A DNA stretch of 64,000 bases from an uncultured Prochlorococcus sp. (GTDB lineage: Bacteria > Cyanobacteriota > Cyanobacteriia > PCC-6307 > Cyanobiaceae). The position numbers and the translations under genes were made by a program. Positions 46,183 through 55,173 of the stretch are shown one piece after another; the first letter of the stretch is position 1; each line of letters starts with the position of its first letter. The notes beneath the pieces are model-generated. The model was not told where the DNA came from and made no database searches. It saw only the letters and a list, made by a program, of their open reading frames with translations. The stretch spans positions 1-64,000 of the forward strand of contig CACGKI010000003.1 of assembly GCA_902573565.1 (NCBI GenBank), written 5' to 3'.

Positions 46183-47976
46183 ATGTCGAATATTGATTTA
46201 AAAAGAAGAACAAAAATAGTAGCAACTATTGGCCCTGCAACTCAATCTGAAGAGATAATTACAGATTTAATTAAAGCTGGAGTAACAACATTCAGATTAA
46301 ATTTCTCACATGGAGATCATAAAGATCATGCTGAGAGAATAAAAACCATAAGGGAAGTATCAAAAAAGTTAGATATAGATATTGGAATATTGCAAGATCT
46401 TCAAGGACCAAAAATACGATTAGGGCGCTTTAAAGATGGGCCAGTAAAAGTTAAAAAAGGTGATAAATTTACACTTACATCAAATGAAGTCGAATGTACA
46501 AATACTATTGCAAATGTAACCTACAACAAACTTTCTCAAGAAGTTAGCGAAGGTAAAAGAATACTTTTAGATGATGGAAAAATAGAAATGATTGTAGAAA
46601 AAGTTGATATAAAAGCTAATAATTTAGAATGCATGGTTACTGTAGGAGGAGTTCTTTCAAACAATAAAGGTGTAAATTTTCCAGATGTTCAATTATCAGT
46701 AAAAGCATTAACAGAAAAAGATAAAGAAGATTTAAAATTTGGTTTATCTGAAGGAGTTGATTGGATAGCTTTAAGTTTCGTAAGAAATCCATCAGATATT
46801 AACGAGATAAAAGATTTAATAAACAAAAATGGGCATTCAACTCCCGTAGTCGCAAAAATAGAAAAATTTGAAGCAATTGATCAAATTGATGCTGTATTAC
46901 CCTTATGTGATGGGGTTATGGTTGCAAGAGGTGATTTAGGAGTGGAAATGCCTGCTGAAGAGGTGCCGTTATTGCAAAAACAATTAATAAGAAAAGCTAA
47001 TTCATTAGGAATACCTATAATTACTGCGACTCAAATGCTTGATTCTATGGCTTCTAACCCTAGACCTACTAGAGCAGAAGTAAGCGATGTTGCCAATGCA
47101 ATATTAGATGGAACAGATGCAGTAATGCTTTCAAACGAAACTGCAGTTGGTGATTATCCTGTAGAAGCTGTAGAAACGATGGCAACCATTGCAAGAAGAA
47201 TTGAAAGGGATTACCCACTAAAAGCTATTGAGAGCCACTTAGCTAGTACGATCCCAAATGCTATTAGTGCAGCAGTAAGTAGTATTGCTAGACAACTTGA
47301 TGCAGGAGCCATAATCCCTTTAACAAAATCAGGATCTACTGCTCGAAATGTAAGCAAATTCAGACCACCAACACCTATTTTGGCCACAACTACGGAAAGG
47401 AGCGTAGCGAGAAGATTGCAACTAGTTTGGGGGGTAACTCCTCTAGTAGTAAAAAATGATGAAAGAACTGCAAAAACTTTTAGTTTAGCTATGCAAATTG
47501 CTCAAGAGATGGGGATACTAAATCAAGGAGATTTAGTAGTTCAAACCGCAGGAACATTAACTGGAATTAGCGGCTCTACAGATTTAATAAAAGTTGGTTT
47601 AGTTAGAAAAGTTGTTTCAAGAGGAATTTCAATAGGTGAAATTGGTGTTACAGGTAAAGCAAGAATAATAAAAAATAATCTTGATATGTCCTTCATTTGT
47701 CCTGGAGAAATATTATTTGTTCCAGAGGAATTAATGGAAAATATTCCACTAAGTAAAAATATTGCGGGAATTGTTACGAACCAAAATATAAATGATGTTT
47801 ACGCTTTGTTTAATAAAAATAATAAAAAGATTTCAACAATTTGTGATGTAGAAAATATATTTAATCTACAAATTAGTAATGGTGATCTTATTACATTGCA
47901 ACTTAATGAAGGTGTTATATATATGGGACAAATTGAGGATGATGATGGAGCAATAGATAAATATAAATATGTCTAG
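46183..47976 (+). CDS. pyk: Pyruvate kinase, long form
   Basis: A 597-residue pyruvate kinase that makes pyruvate and ATP from phosphoenolpyruvate. Catalytic features include RTKIVATIGPATQSEEII at the start, LQDLQGPKIRLG near 70, the active-site VVAKIEKFEAIDQIDAVL near 225, VMVARGDLGVEMP near 248 and ITATQMLDSMASNPRPTRAE near 285. After the normal C-domain (ends near 475) an extra domain of about 110 residues begins GEIGVTGKARII and resembles the mobile PEP-utilising swivelling domain found in many cyanobacterial and Bacillus PK proteins. ATG start; TATTAT at 46171-46176 is placed like a -10 box. It overlaps the permease gene by 8 bases. Confidence 0.96.
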   Translation: MSNIDLKRRTKIVATIGPATQSEEIITDLIKAGVTTFRLNFSHGDHKDHAERIKTIREVSKKLDIDIGILQDLQGPKIRLGRFKDGPVKVKKGDKFTLTSNEVECTNTIANVTYNKLSQEVSEGKRILLDDGKIEMIVEKVDIKANNLECMVTVGGVLSNNKGVNFPDVQLSVKALTEKDKEDLKFGLSEGVDWIALSFVRNPSDINEIKDLINKNGHSTPVVAKIEKFEAIDQIDAVLPLCDGVMVARGDLGVEMPAEEVPLLQKQLIRKANSLGIPIITATQMLDSMASNPRPTRAEVSDVANAILDGTDAVMLSNETAVGDYPVEAVETMATIARRIERDYPLKAIESHLASTIPNAISAAVSSIARQLDAGAIIPLTKSGSTARNVSKFRPPTPILATTTERSVARRLQLVWGVTPLVVKNDERTAKTFSLAMQIAQEMGILNQGDLVVQTAGTLTGISGSTDLIKVGLVRKVVSRGISIGEIGVTGKARIIKNNLDMSFICPGEILFVPEELMENIPLSKNIAGIVTNQNINDVYALFNKNNKKISTICDVENIFNLQISNGDLITLQLNEGVIYMGQIEDDDGAIDKYKYV

Positions 47977-49201
47977 GAATATCTCTATAAAAGAAGCCTT
48001 AAGCATGGCTACAAAAACTTTAGTATCTAACAAATTGAGAAGTTCTTTAACAATGCTTGGTATTATTATTGGAAATGCATCAGTTATCACACTTGTTGGC
48101 CTTGGAAGAGGTGCTCAAACATTAGCAAAAAACCAATTAAGTAATTTAGGTGCAAATGTTTTATTCATTGTTCCTGGAAATAATGACACAAGAAGAAGAG
48201 GCATTTCATTTCCTAAAAACCTAGTTTTAGAAGATGCATTAGCAATAAGCAATCAAGTTCCAACAGTTAAAAAAGTTGCTCCTCAAATTTCTGCAAACGA
48301 AATAGTACAATCAAATTCTAAAAGCCTTAATATATCAATTGCTGGAGTTACTCCTGAATTTCTTGAAGTAAGAAGTTTTGAGGTAGATAAGGGAAGATTT
48401 TTATCAAAAAGTGATGTTAATAGTGCAAGAAGTTATGTTGTAATAGGTCCTGATCTTAAAGACGAATTTTTCAAAGATAAATCTTCATCACTTGGGGAAA
48501 AAATTAGAATTAAAGACCACACTTATGAAATTATCGGAATACTAAAACCAAAAGGTGCTGTATTTGGAAGTAATCAAGATAAAAATGCTTATATTCCATT
48601 AACCACAATGGTTAATAGGATTACAGGGAAGGACCCGACATATGGAGTAAGTTTAAGCTTCATTAGTATTGAAGCGATAAATAAGAATGCAACTAGTGCT
48701 GCTAAATTTCAGATTACTAACTTATTAAGGCAAAGACATAAAATAATCAGAGATGATGACTTTGCTGTTAGATCACAAGAAGATGCATTGAATATAGTAA
48801 CCAACATAACAAGTGGACTAACGTTTTTATTGGCTGGTATTGGGGCAGTATCTTTAGTGGTTGGTGGCATAGGAATCATGAATATTATGCTCGTTTCAGT
48901 AAGCGAAAGGACTGAAGAGATTGGACTTAGAAAAGCAATAGGAGCTAAACAGTCAGATATATTAATACAATTTTTAATTGAGGCATTGATTTTATCTACA
49001 ATTGGAGGATTAATTGGAACGACAACAGGATTATCAGGTGTTTTTCTTTTATCTCTGATAACACCACTTCCTGCATCTGTAGGAATTACAACTACTTTTT
49101 CCACCATGATCATATCAGGATCAATAGGTTTAATCTTTGGCGTTTTACCTGCAAAAAGAGCTTCTAAATTAGATCCAATTGTTGCATTGAGAAGTTTATA
49201 A
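47969..49201 (+). CDS. ABC transporter permease, MacB/FtsX type
   Basis: A 410-residue permease. It begins with a MacB-like periplasmic core after one transmembrane helix near 15-60 (MATKTLVSNKLRSSLTMLGI opening, then ASVITLVGLGRGAQ), continues with a large extracytoplasmic domain to about residue 270, and ends with three FtsX helices (about 275-400), including the GGIGIMNIMLVSVSERTEEIGLRK region and the PAKRASKLDPIVALRSL end. Members export peptides or lipoproteins, or transmit force to cell wall enzymes. No ATP-binding subunit is adjacent, so it needs one encoded elsewhere. The ATG overlaps the last 8 bases of pyk. Confidence 0.92.
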   Translation: MSRNISIKEALSMATKTLVSNKLRSSLTMLGIIIGNASVITLVGLGRGAQTLAKNQLSNLGANVLFIVPGNNDTRRRGISFPKNLVLEDALAISNQVPTVKKVAPQISANEIVQSNSKSLNISIAGVTPEFLEVRSFEVDKGRFLSKSDVNSARSYVVIGPDLKDEFFKDKSSSLGEKIRIKDHTYEIIGILKPKGAVFGSNQDKNAYIPLTTMVNRITGKDPTYGVSLSFISIEAINKNATSAAKFQITNLLRQRHKIIRDDDFAVRSQEDALNIVTNITSGLTFLLAGIGAVSLVVGGIGIMNIMLVSVSERTEEIGLRKAIGAKQSDILIQFLIEALILSTIGGLIGTTTGLSGVFLLSLITPLPASVGITTTFSTMIISGSIGLIFGVLPAKRASKLDPIVALRSL

Positions 49202-49216
49202 ATAGAATTTATAATA

Positions 49217-49786
49217 ATGCTCAATTTTTATAAATTAATTGAGACACTGGTGAGTCTTCAATTACTAGTAATATCATCAATGTTACCTGTTTATATTCCA
49301 CTACCTTTTATCTATAAATCTACTAATAACTTTGAATTACCTATCACATGGCAAATTCCAACTATAATTTTATTAACGCTTATATTTCATAAAAAAGTTG
49401 TTTTCAGAGCATTTTCTATATATATAATTTTGGGGTTATTTATATTTCCAATTTTTAATCAAGGTGGTTCAATAGGTTATTTGCTCACTCCAAATTTTGG
49501 GTATTTATTAGGTTTATATCCATTAATCAAAATAATTGATAACTTAAATACTAGAAATAAAATAAACGTTGGAAAATTTTTAAAAAATGGATTTATAGCA
49601 ATATGTACTATGCATTTAACTGGAATATTTTACAACTTCATACAAATTATATTCTACAGTCAATTTAATTTATTTTTATATAATTTAGGGAAATACTCAT
49701 TAGGTAAGATTGGATATCATTTTTTAATGCTTTTTCCACTTTTATTACTTATTAAACCTATAGAACGTTTTAGAAGTAGCAAATAA
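49217..49786 (+). CDS. bioY: Biotin transporter BioY-like protein
   Basis: A 189-residue membrane protein with about six hydrophobic helices. The YIILGLFIFPIFNQGG and LTPNFGYLLGLYPLIK stretches match the BioY substrate-binding (S) component of ECF transporters. BioY can work with EcfA/EcfT or, in some bacteria, alone. Neither is in the window. It starts with ATG, 15 bases after the permease gene, and its stop overlaps the lspA start (TAATG). The match is by pattern only and the central region is diverged, so a different small ECF S-component is a minor alternative. Confidence 0.75.
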   Translation: MLNFYKLIETLVSLQLLVISSMLPVYIPLPFIYKSTNNFELPITWQIPTIILLTLIFHKKVVFRAFSIYIILGLFIFPIFNQGGSIGYLLTPNFGYLLGLYPLIKIIDNLNTRNKINVGKFLKNGFIAICTMHLTGIFYNFIQIIFYSQFNLFLYNLGKYSLGKIGYHFLMLFPLLLLIKPIERFRSSK

Positions 49787-50244
49787 TGATTAATAAGATA
49801 CATACAAAATTATATTTTTTATCATTAAGTATTCTTATTGTTCTAATAGATCAATTTACGAAATATTTAATGTTTTATAATAAAAAATTATTTATTAATA
49901 AAGATTTTCTTTTTTTTAAATTAGACTTTGTAAAAAATTACGGGGCAGCATTTAACATATTTAGTGGCAGTAGAATTTTTTTATCTTTAATAAGTATTTT
50001 TTTTTCAATATTACTTATTTATTTAATTTTTAGGAAAAATAATTTAAACTCGTTCGACCTATACTCTTATAGCTTTATTCTTGGTGGAACTATTGGTAAT
50101 GGCATAGATAGGTTATTTAAGGGTTTTGTTATTGATTTTATAAATTTAAATATTATAAATTTTCCAATATTTAATATTGCTGATATATCTATTAATATTG
50201 GTTTCATTTTTTTACTATATAACATTTTTAAAAATAATCGATAA
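49786..50244 (+). CDS. lspA: Lipoprotein signal peptidase
   Basis: A 152-residue signal peptidase II, an aspartic protease with four membrane helices that removes lipoprotein signal peptides after lipidation. All signatures are present: VKNYGAAFNIFSGS near residue 45, GGTIGNGIDRLFKGFVIDFI with the first catalytic aspartate near 110, and FPIFNIADISINIG with the second near 130. Start ATG overlaps the bioY stop by one base. The GTPase gene begins one base after its own stop, which indicates coupled translation. Confidence 0.93.
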   Translation: MINKIHTKLYFLSLSILIVLIDQFTKYLMFYNKKLFINKDFLFFKLDFVKNYGAAFNIFSGSRIFLSLISIFFSILLIYLIFRKNNLNSFDLYSYSFILGGTIGNGIDRLFKGFVIDFINLNIINFPIFNIADISINIGFIFLLYNIFKNNR

Positions 50245-50245
50245 A

Positions 50246-51745
50246 ATGAATTTCTTGAAATTAAAGTATATAAAGTATCTTTTAATAATATTATTTCTAT
50301 ATATTTTATTTTCGATATTTATAAGAATAATAAATATTTATACCCTTTTATTTTTAATAGTAATTATTTATACCTTTTATAATATTGATAAAAAATTATT
50401 TAAAAAAATAGTTTATAAAGTTATCTATAAAAATAAAAAAAATACACTTTCATTCAAAAATACTTATGGTGCTGCCAAGATAAGCTTGGAAGGGGTCGAG
50501 AAAATTAATAAAAAAATTAACGATAAAGTAAAAGTTGAATTGTTAAATTACCAAAAAAATAAACTAGAATCACAATTGAAAACTGGAGATTATAAAGTTA
50601 CTCTTTTTGGAGCAGGTTCCTCAGGGAAAACATCATTAGCAAGATCTTTATTGAAAAATATTGTCGGACAAACTTCAGCAAAAATTGGTACAACAAAGCA
50701 AATTAATAGCTATAAAATTCGTATCCCAATCTTAAGAAGAAACATTAATATAGTTGATACTCCGGGTTTATTCGAACCATCTAAATTAGGAGAAGAAAGA
50801 GAAAAAGCAACGATTATACAAGCATCAAATTCTGACTTGGTTCTTTTCGTGTTAGATCAGGACATAAATAAATACGAAAAATATTTAATTAATGAATTAT
50901 TAAAACTAAGAAAAAAAATAATAATAGTGCTAAATAAATGTGATTTGAGGTCTAGAGATGAAAATAACCTTATCAAAGAAAATATAATATCTATAACTTC
51001 AGCTAAAAAAAATAAAATTTCATTTGTTCAAACAATTGCAGTACCACAAAAAACTCCCTATACAAAATCAGATGCTTTAAATTTAGTTCCAGAGGTAGGA
51101 AGTTTATTTAGAGAAATAATTGAAACTCTTGATAATAATGGTGAAGAGTTATTGGCGGATAATATTCTTTTTCGCTCAAATAAGTTAGGTATTAAAAGTA
51201 AAAATTTCGTGCAAGAACAAAGATATTTAATGTCAAATAAAGTTATTAATAAATATATGTGGATAACAGGAGGAGTAATACTAGTTAATCCACTACCAGC
51301 TGTAGATTTCCTTACTACTACCTCCGTAAATCTTCAAATGATAATGGAATTATCAAAAATATATGAAATAAAGCTTACAAAAAAAGATGCGAAAGATTTA
51401 TCAACATCAATGCTAAGCGCATTGGCTAAACAAGGAATACTAAAAGGGGGGCTCGCCATTCTTTCTCCTGCTTTAGCTACAAGCATGACTAAAATAATAT
51501 TATCTAAATCTATACAATCAGTTACAGCAGGGTGGTTAATAAGAATAGTAGGACTAAGTTTGATTGAATATTTTAAAAATGGTCAAGATTGGGGAGATGG
51601 AGGAATTCAAGAAGTAGTAGATAAGATCTATAGAATAAGCAAGAGAGAAGACATTTTAAATAAGTTCGTAAAAGAAGCTATTGCAAAAATTGAAATGAAA
51701 AAGTACTTTAAATTAAAAAAAAGTTTGCCTCCATTTACTAAGTGA
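50246..51745 (+). CDS. Membrane-associated GTPase with DUF697 domain
   Basis: A 499-residue protein. After two N-terminal hydrophobic helices (about 10-50) comes a TRAFAC-type GTPase: P-loop LFGAGSSGKTSLARS near residue 120, the G3 motif VDTPGLFEP near 170 and the G4 motif NKCDLRS near 230. The C-terminal region from about 335 (INKYMWITGGVILVNPLPAVDF) is the DUF697 hydrophobic domain seen in YcjF-type proteins. A longer reading from 50177 would overlap lspA by 68 bases; the ATG at 50246, one base after the lspA stop, is more likely. Such GTPases are associated with membrane stress or trafficking, but this family has no established role in cyanobacteria. Confidence 0.85.
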   Translation: MNFLKLKYIKYLLIILFLYILFSIFIRIINIYTLLFLIVIIYTFYNIDKKLFKKIVYKVIYKNKKNTLSFKNTYGAAKISLEGVEKINKKINDKVKVELLNYQKNKLESQLKTGDYKVTLFGAGSSGKTSLARSLLKNIVGQTSAKIGTTKQINSYKIRIPILRRNINIVDTPGLFEPSKLGEEREKATIIQASNSDLVLFVLDQDINKYEKYLINELLKLRKKIIIVLNKCDLRSRDENNLIKENIISITSAKKNKISFVQTIAVPQKTPYTKSDALNLVPEVGSLFREIIETLDNNGEELLADNILFRSNKLGIKSKNFVQEQRYLMSNKVINKYMWITGGVILVNPLPAVDFLTTTSVNLQMIMELSKIYEIKLTKKDAKDLSTSMLSALAKQGILKGGLAILSPALATSMTKIILSKSIQSVTAGWLIRIVGLSLIEYFKNGQDWGDGGIQEVVDKIYRISKREDILNKFVKEAIAKIEMKKYFKLKKSLPPFTK

Positions 51746-51869
51746 AATTAGAAAATTGATCATTTAGATAAGTTCTGAAATCGAAGATAGTTATTAAGAG
51801 TAAATAAGCAATACAAATAGCTATAGATATAAACCCTGTTAATATTGCAATAATTTTTTGTCTACCCAT
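51738..51869 (-). CDS. Tiny single-helix membrane protein, 43 aa
   Basis: A 43-codon ORF starting MGRQKIIAILTGFISIAICI, with one transmembrane helix (about 5-28) followed by a polar tail ending DQFSNFT. An in-frame ATG two codons upstream (51875) is the alternative start; it would fall 3 bases after the stop of the PLP decarboxylase gene on the same strand. Its last 8 bases overlap the end of the convergent GTPase gene. The layout (Lys/Arg, helix, polar tail) and tight packing look like a real small membrane protein as found in photosynthetic bacteria, but no family is recognised. Confidence 0.55.
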   Translation of the reverse strand: MGRQKIIAILTGFISIAICIAYLLLITIFDFRTYLNDQFSNFT

Positions 51870-51878
51870 TTTCATTAG

Positions 51879-53264
51879 TTAAGCATCTAAAAGTCTCAAA
51901 AGTTCTTCAATATGAGATTCTTTTGTATTGTAATTTCCCATGACAACCCTTAAAAAATGTTTACCTTTAAATTTTGGTCTAGAAAGCATAAAATTATTGT
52001 TAATTAATTCATTAACTTTAGTTTGAGTCCATGCATCAGATTCTTTTGGCTTAAGTTTCTTAGGTATGAATGAAACAATATGAAGAGGACCTGAATATAT
52101 ATCAAATTTATCTTTACTAATATTTTTTATAAAAAAATCTTTTCTTTTAATTGATGATTTTAATATATTTTCTATTCCATTCATACCTAAAAAACGTAAC
52201 CCAAGCCAAAGTTTGATAACCTCTGCAGGTCTAGAACCTTGTATGCCTATTTCTCCTCTATTTATTACATTTTCTTTAGTTGAAATATATGGTAGTCCAG
52301 TATTAAAAGTATTTTCTAAAGTACTCATATTTGAAACCAATAACAAAGATGAAGTCTTTGTAATACCAATGATTTTTTGTGGATTAATCGTTATTGAATT
52401 AGCCTGATTAATATTATCTAAACCTTCTATAGGAATAGAAGTTATAGCAAAAACCCCTCCAATTGAACCATCAATATGTAACCATATGTTTCTTTGTTTA
52501 CAGATTTCACTTATTTCTTTAATAGGATCAATAGCTCCTCTTACAGTTGTCCCAAGGGTGGCAACAATAGCAAATATTTTTTTATTTTCTATTGAACATT
52601 TATCTAAAGAATTTCTGAGGTCCTTTATATCCATTCGGCCCTGAATATCAGTTTTAATCCTGACAAGATTCGTAGTATCAAGACCCATAACTCTCATACA
52701 TTTAACGAAAGAAGAATGAGCATCTTCACTAACAAGTAATACAGAATTAGGATTTGAACCTAATCCAGCATTATTTCTAGCTGCTATAAGTGCATTCAGA
52801 TTACTTAATGTACCTCCGCTAGCAGCTATACCACCTGAGAAATCATTAAAACCTATTTTCTTGGAAAACCATTTGCATAATGATTCTTCAAGCAAAGTTA
52901 CACTTGGTGATAACTCATAAGCGAGAAGATTATTATTTAAACCAGCAGCAATTAAATCTCCCAAAATAGAGAAAATTAAAGGTGGGGGATCAAGGTGAGC
53001 TAGTGAGCCGGGATGAACGGGATTAAATGAATTATTCAAAAGTGATTCAATCTCAGAAAACAATCCTTCTATAGAACTACTATCTTCTGCAGGCATAATG
53101 CAATTGAAACTCTCATCAAAAGGTAAAGGACCATTTTTATCAGCTTTAGAGAACCAGTCACAAAGAGTTTGACTTGCTCTATTAAGAAGAGTAATCAATT
53201 TGTCATTAGTCCCTAAATATGAGGGGAAATATATATCTTTATTATTAATTAAATCTTCAGCCAT
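51879..53264 (-). CDS. PLP-dependent decarboxylase family protein (group II), substrate unknown
   Basis: A 461-residue fold-type I PLP enzyme of the aromatic-L-amino-acid/glutamate/diaminobutyrate decarboxylase group. It shows HPGSLAHLDPPPLIFSILGDL near residue 80, the GGIAASGGTLSNLNALIAAR segment that binds the cofactor phosphate near 145, an SEDAHSSFVKCMRVMGLD stretch, and the HIDGSIGGVFA aspartate loop near 260. The usual lysine motif DPHKWL appears as INPQKIIGI near residue 296: the lysine is kept but the histidine before it is replaced by Gln. ATG start; tadA is divergent 43 bases away. Substrate cannot be inferred; a diaminobutyrate or tyrosine-type decarboxylase are candidates. Confidence 0.85.
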   Translation of the reverse strand: MAEDLINNKDIYFPSYLGTNDKLITLLNRASQTLCDWFSKADKNGPLPFDESFNCIMPAEDSSSIEGLFSEIESLLNNSFNPVHPGSLAHLDPPPLIFSILGDLIAAGLNNNLLAYELSPSVTLLEESLCKWFSKKIGFNDFSGGIAASGGTLSNLNALIAARNNAGLGSNPNSVLLVSEDAHSSFVKCMRVMGLDTTNLVRIKTDIQGRMDIKDLRNSLDKCSIENKKIFAIVATLGTTVRGAIDPIKEISEICKQRNIWLHIDGSIGGVFAITSIPIEGLDNINQANSITINPQKIIGITKTSSLLLVSNMSTLENTFNTGLPYISTKENVINRGEIGIQGSRPAEVIKLWLGLRFLGMNGIENILKSSIKRKDFFIKNISKDKFDIYSGPLHIVSFIPKKLKPKESDAWTQTKVNELINNNFMLSRPKFKGKHFLRVVMGNYNTKESHIEELLRLLDA

Positions 53265-53307
53265 CAGATAAGATATCTATTAATAATTCTATTCTCAATA
53301 TTGTTAA

Positions 53308-53823
53308 ATGAGATATTTTTTTGAAAATGGAAATAGTTATAAAGATCAACCAAAAAAAACAAGTAATTCAAATTATATTTTGTGGATGAATTCGATATTA
53401 AAAAGATCCAAAGAAATTGGAAAAGTTGAGCTACCAATCTGCTCAATAATTCTAGATGAGAGAGGAAGATGTATCGGGAGAGGGGTTAACAGGAGGAATA
53501 TAAATAAAGACCCATTAGGTCATGCCGAGATAATGGCACTTAGGCAGGCATCTCTAATAAAAAATGATTGGAGATTTAATGAATGTACTATTATCACAAA
53601 TTTAGAACCTTGTACTATGTGTTCCTCTGCTCTTATTCAAGCGCGAATGGGTAAGGTTATTTTCGGGGCTTACGATAAGAAAAGAGGTGGATTGGGTGGC
53701 TCAATTGACCTATCAAAACATAAAAGTGCTCATCACAAAATGGAAATAATTGGAGGTGTCCTAGAAGATGAATGCAGTCAAATTTTACAGATTTGGTTCA
53801 AAAAGTTGAGGACTCAAAAATAG
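53308..53823 (+). CDS. tadA: tRNA(Arg) adenosine-34 deaminase
   Basis: A 171-residue zinc deaminase that converts the wobble adenosine of tRNA-Arg(ACG) to inosine. The catalytic HAE motif is in DPLGHAEIMALRQASLI near residue 72, and the PCxxC zinc motif in ITNLEPCTMCSSALIQAR near 101. A GAYDKKRGGLGGSIDL block follows. An N-terminal extension of about 25 residues (MRYFFENGNSYKDQPKK) precedes the family core, and the MNSILKRSKEIGK stretch contains an alternative start. The 3' end overlaps the convergent aminotransferase by 26 bases. Confidence 0.92.
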   Translation: MRYFFENGNSYKDQPKKTSNSNYILWMNSILKRSKEIGKVELPICSIILDERGRCIGRGVNRRNINKDPLGHAEIMALRQASLIKNDWRFNECTIITNLEPCTMCSSALIQARMGKVIFGAYDKKRGGLGGSIDLSKHKSAHHKMEIIGGVLEDECSQILQIWFKKLRTQK

Positions 53824-54982
53824 TAAATTTTTTTAGTTCAGTATCAAAAAGGTTTAGTAATCTGTCAACATTCTCCTCACGTGAATTAAAACCCATTAGC
53901 CCTACACGCCATACTTTACCGGATAATTCTCCAAGCCCATTTCCTATTTCAATTCCAAAGTTTCTTAAAAGATGATTTCTAAAACCATCCCCATCAACTG
54001 CTGGAGGTATTTTAACTGTGGTTAAAGTTGGCAATCTATAATCCTCTGATACATGTAATTCCATTCCAAGACTTTCTAAACCATTCCACAGTTTCTTTGC
54101 ATTGGTATTGTGTCTGTTCCAAACATTTTCTAAACCCTCATTAGCAATTAATCGTAAGCCTTCACGAATAGCAAAATTCATATTGACGGGTGCAGTATGA
54201 TGGTAAACACGATCAGAACCCCAATATTTATTTAATAGAGATAAATCTAAATACCAGTTAGGTACTTTTGTTTTTCTTGAAGTTAGTTTATCTTCAGCTC
54301 TTTTATTCATTGTAAAAGGACTTAATCCTGGAGGACAACTTAATCCCTTTTGACTACAGCTGTACGCTAGATCAATTTTCCATTCGTCTATCAATAATTC
54401 TAAAGCGCCAAGTGAAGTTACTGCATCAACTAAAAACAAACAGTTATTTTTTCTACATATATCGCCAATCCCCTCAAGAGGTTGTAAAACACCACTCGAT
54501 GTTTCAGCATGGACAATAGCAAAAATTGCTGGTTTTTTAGTTTCTATTTCATACTTGATTTCTTCATAAGAAAAGTGTTCACCCCAAGGTTTTTCAATTA
54601 CAGATACATCTGCTTTATATCTTGTTGCCATATCAACAAGTCTGTCTCCAAAATATCCTTTTTTAGCGATAAGAATTTTTTCTCCTTCTTCTATAAAATT
54701 AGCTATGGAAGCTTCCATAGCTGCACTTCCAGTACCACTCATTGGAAGAGTAAGACGATTATTGCATTGCCAAGTATATCTTAGAAGTTGTTGAACATCA
54801 GACATCAATGAAATATATGCTTCATCTAAGTGACCAATAGGATTCAAAGAAAGAGCGCTTAAGACTTCTGGATGTGCGTTTGAAGGGCCAGGACCTAATA
54901 AAAGTCTAGAGGGAACATAAGTCTTTGAGAAATGAGATAAATTCTCTTCATTTAAAGCCGAAATAAGTTTTGCTTCTGTCAA
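53798..54982 (-). CDS. Serine/alanine-glyoxylate aminotransferase
   Basis: A 394-residue class V PLP aminotransferase that converts glyoxylate to glycine in photorespiration, using serine or alanine as donor. Landmarks are RLLLGPGPSNAHPEVLSAL near residue 27, PMSGTGSAAMEASIANF near 82, IVHAETSSGVLQPLEGI near 152, LVDAVTSLGALEL near 180, and the PLP lysine in YSCSQKGLSCPPGLSP near 210. Start is TTG (54982); no in-frame ATG lies before the conserved MTEAKLISALNEE. Predicted cytosolic. It points away from glnA, so the 213-base gap between them holds both start regions. Confidence 0.92.
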   Translation of the reverse strand: MTEAKLISALNEENLSHFSKTYVPSRLLLGPGPSNAHPEVLSALSLNPIGHLDEAYISLMSDVQQLLRYTWQCNNRLTLPMSGTGSAAMEASIANFIEEGEKILIAKKGYFGDRLVDMATRYKADVSVIEKPWGEHFSYEEIKYEIETKKPAIFAIVHAETSSGVLQPLEGIGDICRKNNCLFLVDAVTSLGALELLIDEWKIDLAYSCSQKGLSCPPGLSPFTMNKRAEDKLTSRKTKVPNWYLDLSLLNKYWGSDRVYHHTAPVNMNFAIREGLRLIANEGLENVWNRHNTNAKKLWNGLESLGMELHVSEDYRLPTLTTVKIPPAVDGDGFRNHLLRNFGIEIGNGLGELSGKVWRVGLMGFNSREENVDRLLNLFDTELKKFTIFESSTF

Positions 54983-55131
54983 AGCATTACATTCAATTAC
55001 TTTTAAATTAAACTAATATCGCCACATAAGCGATATTTATTTATAGAAATTCATTCAATTTAAATATTTAGCTTAATAATTATTAAACTTATGACTTGAA
55101 ATACTAAAAGAAGACATCAAGTCTTAAAAAA

Positions 55132-55173
55132 AGTTACGGTTGATACATAACAAGAATCATCAAGTTATTAATT
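55132..55173 (+). promoter_or_regulatory. Predicted class II NtcA-activated glnA promoter
   Basis: GTT-N8-TAC at 55132-55145 matches the NtcA consensus GTA-N8-TAC in five of six positions. After 22 bases comes TAATTT (55168-55173), fitting the TAN3T -10 box of NtcA class II promoters. The box is centred at 55138.5, which puts a -41.5 start site near 55180, 16 bases before the glnA ATG at 55196. NtcA activates glnA in nitrogen limitation in cyanobacteria. The spacing agreement makes this a good prediction, but it has not been tested here. Confidence 0.72.
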
